The notes: a model not told the origin generated them from the sequence alone. Shown: positions 1-8,814, counted from the first letter of the stretch. The stretch is 32,325 nucleotides of DNA from Nostoc sp. FACHB-892 (GCF_014698795.1 NZ_JACJTR010000055.1:1-32325), one strand, 5' to 3'. A program made the numbers and translations.

Positions 1-169
1 CCATTAGCGTTACATCTGGTTGGTGTTCCCTAAATAGAGCGATCGCTTGTTTCCCATTTTCGGCTTGGGCAATCACCTGCATATCTGGGTCACGGTTAAT
101 AATCGTGGCTAATCCTTGCCGAAAAATAGCATGATCGTCTGCAATCAGAACCCGAATGGCTTGGCTCAT
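1..169 (-). CDS. NarL/FixJ-type response regulator, receiver domain (cut by window edge)
   Basis: Only the first 56 codons are visible. They read as the start of a CheY-like receiver: beta-1 ends in IADDH, the acidic pair that binds Mg2+, followed by an alpha-1 of the form FRQGLATII. The window ends just before the expected phospho-acceptor aspartate (the last residues are DVTLM and the next codon begins with G). The ADDHxxxRxGL pattern is typical of LuxR/NarL-class regulators, so a C-terminal HTH is expected outside the window. The ATG overlaps the stop of the upstream sensor kinase by four bases (ATGA), so the two are almost certainly translationally coupled and form a cognate pair. The kinase carries a HisKA_3 dimerisation domain, the class that normally partners NarL-type regulators. 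Confidence 0.9.
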   Translation of the reverse strand, partial: MSQAIRVLIADDHAIFRQGLATIINRDPDMQVIAQAENGKQAIALFREHQPDVTLM

Positions 170-3100
170 TGTGATGCCTCCCGATCGACGGTAACAATCA
201 TCTCTGTTCCTTCTCCAGGTTGACTCCGAATCGTGAGTTGTGCGCCGATGCGCTCTGCCCGTTCGCTCATACCGAGTAAGCCAAAACCCTCAGAGGCTGG
301 AATACTCCCAACTCCAAAGCCCTGTCCATTGTCTCTCACGCACAAGCAAACCTGGTCGCGATCGTATACTAGCTCCACTCGAATTTCGTCAGCATTGGCG
401 TGTCTAATCGCATTAGTCAATGCTTCCTGCCCCATCCGTAGTAGGTTATTCTCGACTTCAGTCGGTAGAGAATACACTGCACCCTCGATCTCATAATGTA
501 GAGTGGTATCCATTGCGGCAGTTCTGATTTGAGCGACGAGACGGTGCAGAGCGCTCTGTAAACTGCCCGACTCCAAAAGCTGAGGACGAAGTGCGACGAC
601 CGATCGCCGCGCTTCAACCAGTCCAGTTCGCGCCAATTCTTTGATTAGGTCTAGGTGTGCCCCAGTTGCTTCTAAATCATCCGTTAGCACCTGTTTTGCG
701 GCTCCTACCTGAGCCAAAATGCCTGTAAACGCCTGAGCGAGTGTGTCGTGAATTTCACGCGCCATGCGGTTGCGTTCTTCCAAAATCGAAGTTGCTTCTG
801 CTCGCTTTTGCAGCGTAATATCTCGCGCCAACCAAATCACCTGATCGTGGTCGATTGGTGCAATACGAGCCGAAAACCAGATTTCTCGTCCAGCTATCCA
901 CTTGCTGCATTCAACTGTGAGTACTTGTTGGGTTCTCAGCACCTGCTGAATGTAACTCAGGTATTCATCAGCTTGTTCTTTGGCATAGAGTTGATGCAGT
1001 GTTTTACCAATATACTCCTCCTCATTCAACTCTCCATAGGATGGATTTCCTTTGATTGAGCCGAGCAATTGCCCTTCAGCACTGTAGACACACAGCGGAT
1101 CGGGAATGGCTGAAAAGAGCGCTCGCAGTTCTGCTTCAGAGGCTCGCAATGCTGCTTCTGCCTGTTTGCGATCGCTAATATCCGCAGTCACCCCTTCAAG
1201 GTAGCCATCGTCTGCATTCAGATAAGCAGAGGAAAGTCCCCAGAACAATGTCCCATCTCGTTTTCGCATCTGAGTTTCAAAGTTTCGCACTTCCCCATCC
1301 CGCTTCATCGCCTCAATGGCTTTTTGGCGATCGCTGGGATTTACAAAATAGTCGATGGTGTGTTCCAGCCCAATGATTTCTTCTGGTGAATCAAAGCCAA
1401 GCAGATTGGCATAGCGTTGATTGGCATTGAGAATTAATCCATCCGAGAGGCGGGTTCGGTAGATGCCGACTTGCGAGTTTTCAAAGATTGCTCGGAACTT
1501 GGCTTCACTGCGTTGTAATGCCTCTTCTGCTTGCCTGCGCTGAGTGGTGTCATTGCCAACCGATAAGATTTCAACGACCTCTCCCTGGTCATTGAAGATG
1601 GCTTGATTCGACCAGGCCATCCAAACTCGCCGTCCGTCTCGACACAGGTTTTCACTCTCGCCTTGCGGGTACGATTGAGGATTACGAAGTAAATCGTGGA
1701 CAAAGGGTTTGACATCCCGCCCAGAGGTTTCGATGTCTGGAATGATGGTTTCAAATAAGGTTCGCCCTACAATCTGATGTTCTTCATAGCCCAAGAATTT
1801 CACCCCATAATCGTTGATGTATCGAATTCGTCCTTGCGTGTCATAGCAAATGATGACTGAATTCGCGGTTTGTAGCAGGTTGCGATAATTCGCTTCACTT
1901 TGTCGTAACGCAGCAGTTCGTTCTGCAACCTGTTGCTCTAAAGTGCAGTTGTAGTCGGCTAGGAGTTTCTCGGCTTGTTTGCGCTCTGTAATGTCCTCAA
2001 AGGTAGCGATCGCATGAGTGATATTGCCCTGTTGATCAAAAACTGGTGTTCCCCGTGCCTCAAGTAGAATTGTCACATGATCTCGACGAATTTCTATATC
2101 TTCAGTCCTAATGTGTTCGCCCCTTAATGCCCGCACATTAGGCAAGCTCTCCGCTGGATAGATTTGATCCGTTCCCGCTACATAAAGCTGATAAGCCTCT
2201 GAGAGCTGCTCCGGTGCTATGGAAGTATCAGTTTCTTTACCCAGGAGTTGAGTGCCGCATTGGTTGGCATAGTAAGGGCAACCCGTCGCATCCACGATCG
2301 CAATTCCCACCGGAATCGCTTCAAGGAACTGGGCGATCTTGCTTTCCTTAGCCCGCAGTTCTGAGTAAAGGTTGGCATTTTCGATGGCAATCGCTGCTTG
2401 AGTCGATAATAGCTGCAAGACCTGCGCTCGCTCTGGTGTAAATACTCCAGCTGCTAACCGATTTTCTAAATACAATACACCAACTAGCTTGGCTTGATTC
2501 AGCAGCGGCAAACAGAAAATAGATTGAGGCTGGTTCTGTTGAATGTATGGCTCATTAATAAAAGCACCTTCATGAGTCGCATCATTTAAGGTGACAGGCT
2601 CCAGAGTCCGAATCACATATTGAATGATTGATTCTGGCAATTGATCGGCAATTGGAATAGACTGTAACACCTGAGTCGCACAAGCATTCTCATCGGTATT
2701 GAGTTCACAAGCCGCCTCAATCGACCATTCTCCTGAGTTTTCTAAAATCAGATATCCGGTTTGTGCGCCAGCATTCTCAATTAAAGTTTGCATCACTGAT
2801 CGCAGCAATTGCTTCAGTTCAATTTCACGAGAAATCGCCTGTGAAGCTTTCATCACTGCTGCTAAATCGAAAGCGGCATGGAAGGGATTAGTGATAGTTT
2901 CAGCAGTAATAGGAATTGATGTGGAAGCGGCTCTAGACGACTGAGAAAAGAACTGTGGATAGCGAGTTTCTAAGTCTTTGACTTTAGCGGTTGCGCCCCA
3001 GCGATCGTAGCAATAGTGCGCCTCTTTCATATAAGTTTGAGCAATTTTTGACCGACCTCGCGCTAGATAGTGTTTAGCCGCTAATTCATAAGCTAATGCT

Positions 3101-6100
3101 TCTTCCTGGATATACTCATTTTCAGCAGCACCTGCGATCGCTCGTTCATAAAACTCCTCAGCCTCAAAAAATTGCCCTAAGACTCGCGCTTTTTCTGCCT
3201 CGACTAGATGAAATTTATGTAGATAATTCATTGGAGCATATTCTGCCCATTTCTGCATCTTTTCTTGGTTGGTGTTAACACAGTTTAGCCAAGCTACTTT
3301 TTGGGAGTTTGAAGCATCGAGCAATAGGCTCAAAAGCGCTAGAGAATGGTAGAAACAGAATACAGGTAAAAACTTTATTGCTGTCACTTCTTCAAAATGT
3401 TTCCTTGCCAAAATAGCAGTCTGTACAGCTTGATAATATTCTTCAAATAGATAACACAGTATAACTTTGTGCAGATATAGCATTTGAATTGCAATTCCAT
3501 CTTTAACTGCAAGGGCGTGTGGTAATGCCTGCTCTTCATTACACACCCGACCAACTAAGCGACTGGGATTAAGAGACCTATCTAACAAATTAAGAATGGT
3601 CTGCCACACTATTGCAATCCAAGTCGAGGGATTTTCTCGTCTGATTTGTCCGCTCGCTTTGCTGTAGGTTGCCGTTTTTTGTTCCAATTGGGTGAGTTCC
3701 TCACCAACAAAAAACGAGCGACAACATGCATTATATAAAGCATAGCCAGCGAATTCAAAGTCTCCGGTTTCCACTCCGTTTTGATAAGTATCAACCAGAA
3801 ATGGTATTACTTTCCTAAGATGTACCTTCCACTGCATGACATTTTCACTAAATATCTGTAATGCTTTAGCCTTGCCTTTTTTGGTATCCAATCGTTCTAC
3901 CAAGCTTAGAGCCAATTGACCAAATTTATAGCCGAGTTCAATGTCTTGAACAACTCCACATAAAACAAATCCGTAGGCAGCATAACTCGGTGGTGACCAA
4001 GTAGCATTGCCGTAGTTGATTGATAAATTCACCATTTTGCAAGCAATCAGCATCATCAGTTCTGATGACACCGTATATGCAACACCCATGATATTCGCCA
4101 GGATATACATTGCTGCCAGCGGTTCTGGTGCGGTCATCTTTGGTAAATTAATTAAGTCTTCGATTTCTCGTCCAGTTAATAGTGCAGCCGTTGACTCCAA
4201 TTCTTTTTGAACATCTAACTGACTTGGAGTTTCTAGTAAGTTTACTTCCAAGAGCTTTAACACTTCCAATCCAATTTTAAGTGCTTCTTTCAGGTTGCCC
4301 TGTGACAAATATCTTTGAATTCTGCTATCGTAAACCTGCACTTTGTCAACCACTGTCTTAGCGCGATCAAGTACCACTTCTACGAATTGTTCCATCTCAT
4401 CAAAGCGACCCTGGAGATACGCCGCTTCTACTGCTTGTGAGTACAGCGCTAAGGTGAGGTCATACTCACTGAGCCAACTCTCTGAATTGAGGAGTTTAAG
4501 CCCTGTAGTGAAATACTTAAAAGCTGCTTCATAAGCCGTTGCTGCCTCTGCTTTCTGACCTGCCATTAAATTCAATCTGGCAATTTCAGTTCGTTCTGAT
4601 CGAGCAGTGACTAGCTCAAGTCCTTGATTGAGATGATCGATAATTTCAAACAACCGCTCGGATCGTTGCTGGAGTGAAGTTTTTTCGAGCAAATTGCCAC
4701 CGATTTGGAGATGAACAACCTGTTTCTGCGATTCATCAATCAAAGCATAAGCCGCTTGCTGAACGCGATCGTGTGAAAACGTATACTCTTGAACCAACAA
4801 GTCTTCGTCCAAGTCAGACAAAGGTTGAATTAATCCCGCTTGTATTGCTTCTAATAAATCTTGAAAAATTGCTTTCGGTGATTTTTCGCAAACGATCGCT
4901 AACGTTTCTAAATCAAATTCAGCTCCAACACAAGCGGCTAAACAAAGAATTCGCCGTGTTTCATTTGGCAATTTCTTCAACTGGATCAGTAGCAACTCCA
5001 CCACATTATCGGTAATATTTTGGGCTTGAATTTGAGCAATATCCCACTGCCAGCTTAACTGTTTCGCATTAAAGATTAACAGATTTTCGCTATACAGCAT
5101 TCGCAAAAATTCACCTACAAAGAAAGGGTTGCCTTCGGTTTTACGTAACACTAATTGGGCTAAAGAACGAACGGTGTCAATATTGCGACCTAGCGTCTCG
5201 GCAATCAGTTGACTCAAGGGTTCAAGCGTTAAGGGTGCTAAGGTAATCTCCTGAAGTACTGCCCCTTGGTTTCGTAGTTCTAAGAGCGTTAATACTAGTG
5301 GATGCGTTGGATGCACTTCCGAGTCTCGGTAGGCTCCAATCAAAAATAGATATTGGGTTTGCTCATCAAGCAGCATCAGCTCGATTAACTTCAGTGTTGC
5401 TGAGTCTATCCACTGCAAATCATCTAAAAAGATAACAAGCGGGTGTGACTTTGAACAAAACACCCGTACAAACTTCTGAAAAATTAGATTAAAGCGATTT
5501 TGAGCTTGAGTTGCACCAACTTCCGCTACGGGTGGCTGCTTGCCAATAATTAACTCAACTTCCGGAATGACATCAATGATGATTTGTGCGTTGTTTCCCA
5601 AAGCTGTAAGTATGAGCGATCGCCACTGTTGCACTTGTTCGTCTGGTTCACTGAGCAATTGCTGCACTAATTTTTGCAGAGCATCTGCGATCGCACTGTA
5701 GGGAATATTGCGCTGAAATTGATCGAATTTACCAGAGATAAAATAACCGCGCTTTTGGGTAATTGGTTTATAGATTTCCTGCACTAACGCAGACTTCCCA
5801 ATGCCAGCATAGCCAGATACCAACATCATTTCGACTTGGAATTTTGGATTGCCCGTTTGTTCCCTTTGTAAAGTCGTTTCTGAATTGTTTGGTAAAGCCG
5901 CGACGCAATTTGACTCTGGACACGCTATGCGATTGTCCTTCCCTGCGGGAGGCTGCGCCAACGGACACGCTACACGATCAAACGCCGCCAGTAACATTGC
6001 AACTTCCTTGTCCCGTCCATACAGTTTTTGGGGAATTTGAAACTGACCCGAAGCGTCTTGAAGCCCAAGTTGAATGCTAGAGATTTGACCGATTTCTTCT

Positions 6101-6930
6101 AATTGTTGAACACAGATTTCTAAATCCGCTTTGATTCCCCAGGCACTTTGATAGCGATTTTCAGCATTTTTCGCCATCAGTTTGAGAATGATATCTGAAA
6201 CTGGCTTGGGAATCGTTGTATTTATTTCATGAGGCGGAACAGTCTGTTTAGCTATATGACAATGGACTAGCTCCAGCACGTCTGTGGTGGGAAATGGTAG
6301 TTGTCCAGTGAGTAGTTCGTAGAAGGTCACGCCTAGCGAGTAGAAATCGGTGCGATAGTCGAGCATCCGGTTCATCCGCCCGGTTTGTTCTGGCGACAGA
6401 TAGGCAAGCGTGCCTTCTAACACATGGGGACTTTTGAACCTCGGATTGGTGCGGTTAAATTGGGTCGCAATCCCAAAATCAATAATTTTGACAACGCCAG
6501 TATCCAGATTAAAGACTATGTTTCCAGGGTTGATATCTTTATGAATTACATTGGCCGCATGGATTCTGCCCAGAATATCGCAAACTGCGATCGCCACATC
6601 TAGAAAAGTGGATAAAGGCATCGGGCAGAATATATCTGGGCGCTTGTGCATCCATTGCTCTAGGGACTCTCCCCCAAAATCTTCTAAGATAATCACCAGA
6701 GTGCGTTGATAGTCCTGCTGGCTGTATGCTTTGACAACTCCTTCCAATTTTAGGGAACGGGTAATTTTATATTCCTGTCTGTAGCGGGTTAGTTCTTGTG
6801 GAGAAGGATAATCAAGCTTGAGCATTTTTACGATGAGCACTACTCCATCATCTCTGATGCCCCGGTACACTAGAGAATTGGAACTTTCGTATATTTTGTT
6901 TTGGATAGCAATACCAGGCAGAGTGATCAT
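166..6930 (-). CDS. Trifunctional Ser/Thr kinase - AAA ATPase - GAF/PAS - histidine kinase
   Basis: This is a 2254-residue cytoplasmic multi-sensor kinase of the class common in filamentous cyanobacteria. Domains in order: (1) Hanks-type kinase, about 10-275, with K35, the catalytic loop HKDINPGN (D132) and DFG at 151-153; (2) STAND/AAA ATPase with Walker A GYAGIGKS (373-380) and Walker B FLDD (about 501-504); (3) a helical TPR-like region, about 640-1330; (4) GAF, about 1353-1523; (5) four PAS domains between about 1530 and 2040; (6) HisKA_3 with phospho-acceptor H2061 in REIHDTLAQ; (7) HATPase_c with an N-box and a G-box (DNGQGFG). No membrane segment is seen, so the signal is probably a soluble ligand. 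The linker at about 318-350 is encoded by an inserted palindromic repeat. The start is the first ATG; its ribosome-binding site is weak. It is coupled by ATGA to the downstream response regulator. Domain calls are firm; the signal sensed is unknown. Confidence 0.95.
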   Translation of the reverse strand: MITLPGIAIQNKIYESSNSLVYRGIRDDGVVLIVKMLKLDYPSPQELTRYRQEYKITRSLKLEGVVKAYSQQDYQRTLVIILEDFGGESLEQWMHKRPDIFCPMPLSTFLDVAIAVCDILGRIHAANVIHKDINPGNIVFNLDTGVVKIIDFGIATQFNRTNPRFKSPHVLEGTLAYLSPEQTGRMNRMLDYRTDFYSLGVTFYELLTGQLPFPTTDVLELVHCHIAKQTVPPHEINTTIPKPVSDIILKLMAKNAENRYQSAWGIKADLEICVQQLEEIGQISSIQLGLQDASGQFQIPQKLYGRDKEVAMLLAAFDRVACPLAQPPAGKDNRIACPESNCVAALPNNSETTLQREQTGNPKFQVEMMLVSGYAGIGKSALVQEIYKPITQKRGYFISGKFDQFQRNIPYSAIADALQKLVQQLLSEPDEQVQQWRSLILTALGNNAQIIIDVIPEVELIIGKQPPVAEVGATQAQNRFNLIFQKFVRVFCSKSHPLVIFLDDLQWIDSATLKLIELMLLDEQTQYLFLIGAYRDSEVHPTHPLVLTLLELRNQGAVLQEITLAPLTLEPLSQLIAETLGRNIDTVRSLAQLVLRKTEGNPFFVGEFLRMLYSENLLIFNAKQLSWQWDIAQIQAQNITDNVVELLLIQLKKLPNETRRILCLAACVGAEFDLETLAIVCEKSPKAIFQDLLEAIQAGLIQPLSDLDEDLLVQEYTFSHDRVQQAAYALIDESQKQVVHLQIGGNLLEKTSLQQRSERLFEIIDHLNQGLELVTARSERTEIARLNLMAGQKAEAATAYEAAFKYFTTGLKLLNSESWLSEYDLTLALYSQAVEAAYLQGRFDEMEQFVEVVLDRAKTVVDKVQVYDSRIQRYLSQGNLKEALKIGLEVLKLLEVNLLETPSQLDVQKELESTAALLTGREIEDLINLPKMTAPEPLAAMYILANIMGVAYTVSSELMMLIACKMVNLSINYGNATWSPPSYAAYGFVLCGVVQDIELGYKFGQLALSLVERLDTKKGKAKALQIFSENVMQWKVHLRKVIPFLVDTYQNGVETGDFEFAGYALYNACCRSFFVGEELTQLEQKTATYSKASGQIRRENPSTWIAIVWQTILNLLDRSLNPSRLVGRVCNEEQALPHALAVKDGIAIQMLYLHKVILCYLFEEYYQAVQTAILARKHFEEVTAIKFLPVFCFYHSLALLSLLLDASNSQKVAWLNCVNTNQEKMQKWAEYAPMNYLHKFHLVEAEKARVLGQFFEAEEFYERAIAGAAENEYIQEEALAYELAAKHYLARGRSKIAQTYMKEAHYCYDRWGATAKVKDLETRYPQFFSQSSRAASTSIPITAETITNPFHAAFDLAAVMKASQAISREIELKQLLRSVMQTLIENAGAQTGYLILENSGEWSIEAACELNTDENACATQVLQSIPIADQLPESIIQYVIRTLEPVTLNDATHEGAFINEPYIQQNQPQSIFCLPLLNQAKLVGVLYLENRLAAGVFTPERAQVLQLLSTQAAIAIENANLYSELRAKESKIAQFLEAIPVGIAIVDATGCPYYANQCGTQLLGKETDTSIAPEQLSEAYQLYVAGTDQIYPAESLPNVRALRGEHIRTEDIEIRRDHVTILLEARGTPVFDQQGNITHAIATFEDITERKQAEKLLADYNCTLEQQVAERTAALRQSEANYRNLLQTANSVIICYDTQGRIRYINDYGVKFLGYEEHQIVGRTLFETIIPDIETSGRDVKPFVHDLLRNPQSYPQGESENLCRDGRRVWMAWSNQAIFNDQGEVVEILSVGNDTTQRRQAEEALQRSEAKFRAIFENSQVGIYRTRLSDGLILNANQRYANLLGFDSPEEIIGLEHTIDYFVNPSDRQKAIEAMKRDGEVRNFETQMRKRDGTLFWGLSSAYLNADDGYLEGVTADISDRKQAEAALRASEAELRALFSAIPDPLCVYSAEGQLLGSIKGNPSYGELNEEEYIGKTLHQLYAKEQADEYLSYIQQVLRTQQVLTVECSKWIAGREIWFSARIAPIDHDQVIWLARDITLQKRAEATSILEERNRMAREIHDTLAQAFTGILAQVGAAKQVLTDDLEATGAHLDLIKELARTGLVEARRSVVALRPQLLESGSLQSALHRLVAQIRTAAMDTTLHYEIEGAVYSLPTEVENNLLRMGQEALTNAIRHANADEIRVELVYDRDQVCLCVRDNGQGFGVGSIPASEGFGLLGMSERAERIGAQLTIRSQPGEGTEMIVTVDREASQ
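5885..5975. repeat. Palindromic cyanobacterial repeat inserted in frame in the kinase gene
   Basis: This stretch is GC-rich, unlike its neighbours. GGACACGCTA occurs twice (near 5917 and 5962), flanking the hairpin-like core CCCTGCGGGAGG. It encodes the odd, cysteine- and proline-rich linker (residues about 318-350) between the kinase and ATPase domains. The frame stays open, so the protein has absorbed the element as linker. Confidence 0.7.
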
Positions 6931-7016
6931 AGAGCAACTCTTGAGAGGATAATCTGGTACACCTCAAACTATACAGTAATCCAGCTATCTAGATTTTTCA
7001 TTTTCTGAAATCCTAT

Positions 7017-7405
7017 TTGGTTTTGTTCATTTCTAGCCAGTTATAGAGTGGGAACTGAACTCTGTTGAGCGCTGTATCAATTATGTAGAGCGTTTCTACA
7101 GCACTCGTTTGACAACTGGCATAGCACGGGACATCAGTTGCGGAAAGTTTTGCCACATCCCTCGTACAACTTCTTGACTGTCCCGTTATGGTGATATATC
7201 CATTGAAACTGCAACCTAAAGACATTAGATGCCAATTTGCCAAAATTGTTCAGGAGTTATTTTATCTCGTATTCAGACTCCAGAAGATTCAACAATTTCT
7301 CTTCTACAGCCGTTAAATAAGGTCGATTCAGCTTACCTAACGACTGCAACAGACTTTTGACTGTCTCCTCCAGCGAATCGGAATACACCTGATTAATGCG
7401 ATCGC
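7017..7405. repeat. 390-bp dispersed repeat, copy 1 (copy 2 at 30547-30937)
   Basis: The non-coding segment 3' of the ParB-like gene plus the last ~150 bases of that gene recur in the same orientation at 30547-30937, clearly homologous by eye with scattered substitutions. Similarity begins near TTTTGTT and ends at a HIP1 site (GCGATCGC, 7398-7405). The non-coding half (7017-7256) contains no conserved protein: the frame open here on the minus strand carries a stop in copy 2. Copy 1 keeps the whole gene; copy 2 is cut at the equivalent HIP1 site. Confidence 0.85.
7036..7120 (-). ncRNA. Candidate structured RNA, three-way junction, downstream of the ParB-like gene
   Basis: Outer stem GCCAGTT (7036-7042) pairs with AACTGGC (7114-7120). 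It encloses a 5-bp hairpin, AGAGT (7045-7049) with ACTCT (7059-7063), and a 10-bp stem, GAGCGCTGTA (7067-7076) with TACAGCACTC (7097-7106). The imperfect position in the 10-bp stem is C/A on the plus strand but G/U on the minus strand, so the structure fits an RNA read from the minus strand, in the 3' tail of the ParB-like transcript. The second copy keeps all three stems and has a compensatory change in the long stem. I do not recognise it as a known RNA family. Confidence 0.45.
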
Positions 7406-8156
7406 AAATCACCCGCATCTGCTCACACTCGGCAGGCAGGTAATTGTAAGATTTAAGGTGCTGCAAAGCAACCGTGTACTCGCTATCCCACATTTTCACA
7501 GTGCAGCTAAAATCATTCACTTGGCTTACGATGCCCCAGCAGCCACCTTTACCCCTGAGTTCGGAGTTGTCTTTTGCAAGGATTTGGCAGACTTCACTGA
7601 TTTGGTACGTATTGGGTACTTGGGTTCTCTCTATGATGCGTTGCACAACATCTTTGACGATTCTACCAGTGGGCACTTTCCCGCCAGCAAGTTCTACTGC
7701 TCTTAGCCACACTTCTTGCTGTTCCTGGGGTTCAAGCTTGGTTATGGGTCGAACTTGGCGTTCGCTTGTTGGCAAAATGTGATCCATTGGATCACATTTC
7801 TCAAGCAAATTATCAAAAACAACAGCCGCATCCATTAAAAGATAAGACTGGCGACGGCTATGCCCAAAGCGATCACGGCAATAATCTTCAAATGTTTTAT
7901 GCGTAGAGCGATAAAGCCGTCTGTTCCTCAATTCCGTCAGCGCTTTCCCCGCCTCAAAAAACGCCCGTTCCACCTTTCGCTCTAAATTTAGGCGATCGCG
8001 AATCTCCTGCTCGGTTAATTCTGGAACTTCAACAGCAGGAACATCAATGATTGCTGAAGCTGGATTTTCTGAAGGGGCGATGTCTGAGTTGAGCAATCCT
8101 GGATCGAGTGATCTGGCAGAGGTGGTCTTTTTACGCTTACGGAGTGGGGTGTCCAT
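7257..8156 (-). CDS. ParB-like plasmid/partition-type protein
   Basis: 299 residues. I recognise it as a cyanobacterial plasmid-associated family, without certainty of function. Residues about 45-125 (helical, with FEDYCRDRFGHSRRQSYLLM) look like the helix-turn-helix core of ParB/KorB-like DNA-binding proteins. Residues about 175-235 form a small beta-rich domain (GGCWGIVSQVNDFSCTVKMW), and the tail ends in RPYLTAVEEKLLNLLE. The N-terminus is basic and proline-rich, probably disordered. No ParA ATPase is present in the window, so a role in segregation is inference; a transcriptional regulator is an alternative. It follows the XRE gene on the same strand with a short gap, so they may be co-transcribed. 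Two broken copies of its 3' end lie at 30350-30475 and 30780-30937. Confidence 0.75.
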   Translation of the reverse strand: MDTPLRKRKKTTSARSLDPGLLNSDIAPSENPASAIIDVPAVEVPELTEQEIRDRLNLERKVERAFFEAGKALTELRNRRLYRSTHKTFEDYCRDRFGHSRRQSYLLMDAAVVFDNLLEKCDPMDHILPTSERQVRPITKLEPQEQQEVWLRAVELAGGKVPTGRIVKDVVQRIIERTQVPNTYQISEVCQILAKDNSELRGKGGCWGIVSQVNDFSCTVKMWDSEYTVALQHLKSYNYLPAECEQMRVICDRINQVYSDSLEETVKSLLQSLGKLNRPYLTAVEEKLLNLLESEYEIK

Positions 8157-8200
8157 TTATCCACTTCTTCTAGCTCAAGTATGCTCAGGGGGAAAAATAC

Positions 8201-8614
8201 TTATGATGCCTCCTTATTAGACGTTAACCATACTACCTGAGTATTAGTTTTAGCTGATTTACCAGAACTAGGTAATTGCTCATTCTCGGCTTTTTCTACT
8301 GCTGTTGACTGAATTTTAGCAGTCGTAGGATCACCATCATGATCAAAAGTATAGTCAAACAAATCTCCCGGTGTAATGACGCGGTTATCACCTGTAGCTT
8401 GATATGCCTTCGTCAAACCGTTGCATAAACTGTTTAAAACTCTCCCACTGATCTGTTCAATCTCATCGGCATTTTTTAGTTTTGAGATAGAGGTTGGGTG
8501 AATACCCGAAAGTTCAGCAAGCTCCTTGTTGCTGATTTTTTTTTCTGCCATTAATATCCTAAGCCGCCAACGAATCATTTTTTGAGAGTCTTTTATTCTT
8601 GTCCTTACTCTCAT
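8201..8614 (-). CDS. XRE/Cro-type helix-turn-helix repressor
   Basis: 137 residues from the ATG chosen here. That ATG has a strong Shine-Dalgarno (GGAGGAA) five bases upstream; an upstream GTG at 8626 sits inside the Shine-Dalgarno and is unlikely. The N-terminal half is a Cro/C1-type HTH: ISNKELAELSGIHPTSISKL is a canonical XRE helix-turn-helix, followed by helices with LNSLCNGL and a PGDLFDYTF strand typical of small XRE regulators. The C-terminal ~45 residues are low-complexity and polar. The gene is divergent from the 8815 gene across a region with a perfect palindrome, so autoregulation and control of the plus-strand cassette are likely. The DNA-binding call is firm; the regulon is inferred. 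Confidence 0.85.
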   Translation of the reverse strand: MRVRTRIKDSQKMIRWRLRILMAEKKISNKELAELSGIHPTSISKLKNADEIEQISGRVLNSLCNGLTKAYQATGDNRVITPGDLFDYTFDHDGDPTTAKIQSTAVEKAENEQLPSSGKSAKTNTQVVWLTSNKEAS

Positions 8615-8671
8615 AGTTTCCTCCACTAATGCTTTTATAGCTAGCTTGCTTTTTACTTAAAGTGATTCATT

Positions 8672-8738
8672 TTAATATAGCAAGGAAAGTAATTAATATG
8701 CAAGCTTGACATTAATATAGCGACCTTGCTATATTAAT
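8672..8738. promoter_or_regulatory. Palindromic operator plus half-site between divergent genes
   Basis: A perfect 11-bp inverted repeat, ATTAATATAGC (8711-8721) and GCTATATTAAT (8728-8738), is separated by 6 bp. The 14-mer TTAATATAGCAAGG at 8672-8685 is the exact reverse complement of 8724-8737, giving a third half-site 40 bp away. The region is AT-rich and lies between the XRE gene and the 8815 gene, as expected for a repressor operator controlling both. Confidence 0.65.
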
Positions 8739-8745
8739 AGTTAGC

Positions 8746-8791
8746 AAAAGGCGATCACCCCTCTCTCGCAAATTGGAAGCGATCGCCTTTT
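8746..8791. promoter_or_regulatory. 11-bp inverted repeat in the leader of the 8815 gene
   Basis: AAAAGGCGATC (8746-8756) and GATCGCCTTTT (8781-8791) pair perfectly around a 24-base loop and end in four T, 23 bases before the start codon. It resembles a terminator or attenuator hairpin but lies between the presumed promoter region and the gene. Its function is unknown. Confidence 0.5.
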
Positions 8792-8814
8792 GAACCTTTA
8801 CAGGAATCTATATC

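Noticed and set aside
4674..5015. 113-codon plus-strand frame inside the kinase gene
   Set aside because: It is antisense to well-conserved ATPase-region coding sequence, with no ribosome-binding site or family resemblance; a shadow frame.
7013..7243. 76-codon minus-strand frame downstream of the ParB-like gene
   Set aside because: The homologous segment at 30547-30780 has a stop early in the same frame and the conserved pattern is paired stems, not codons.
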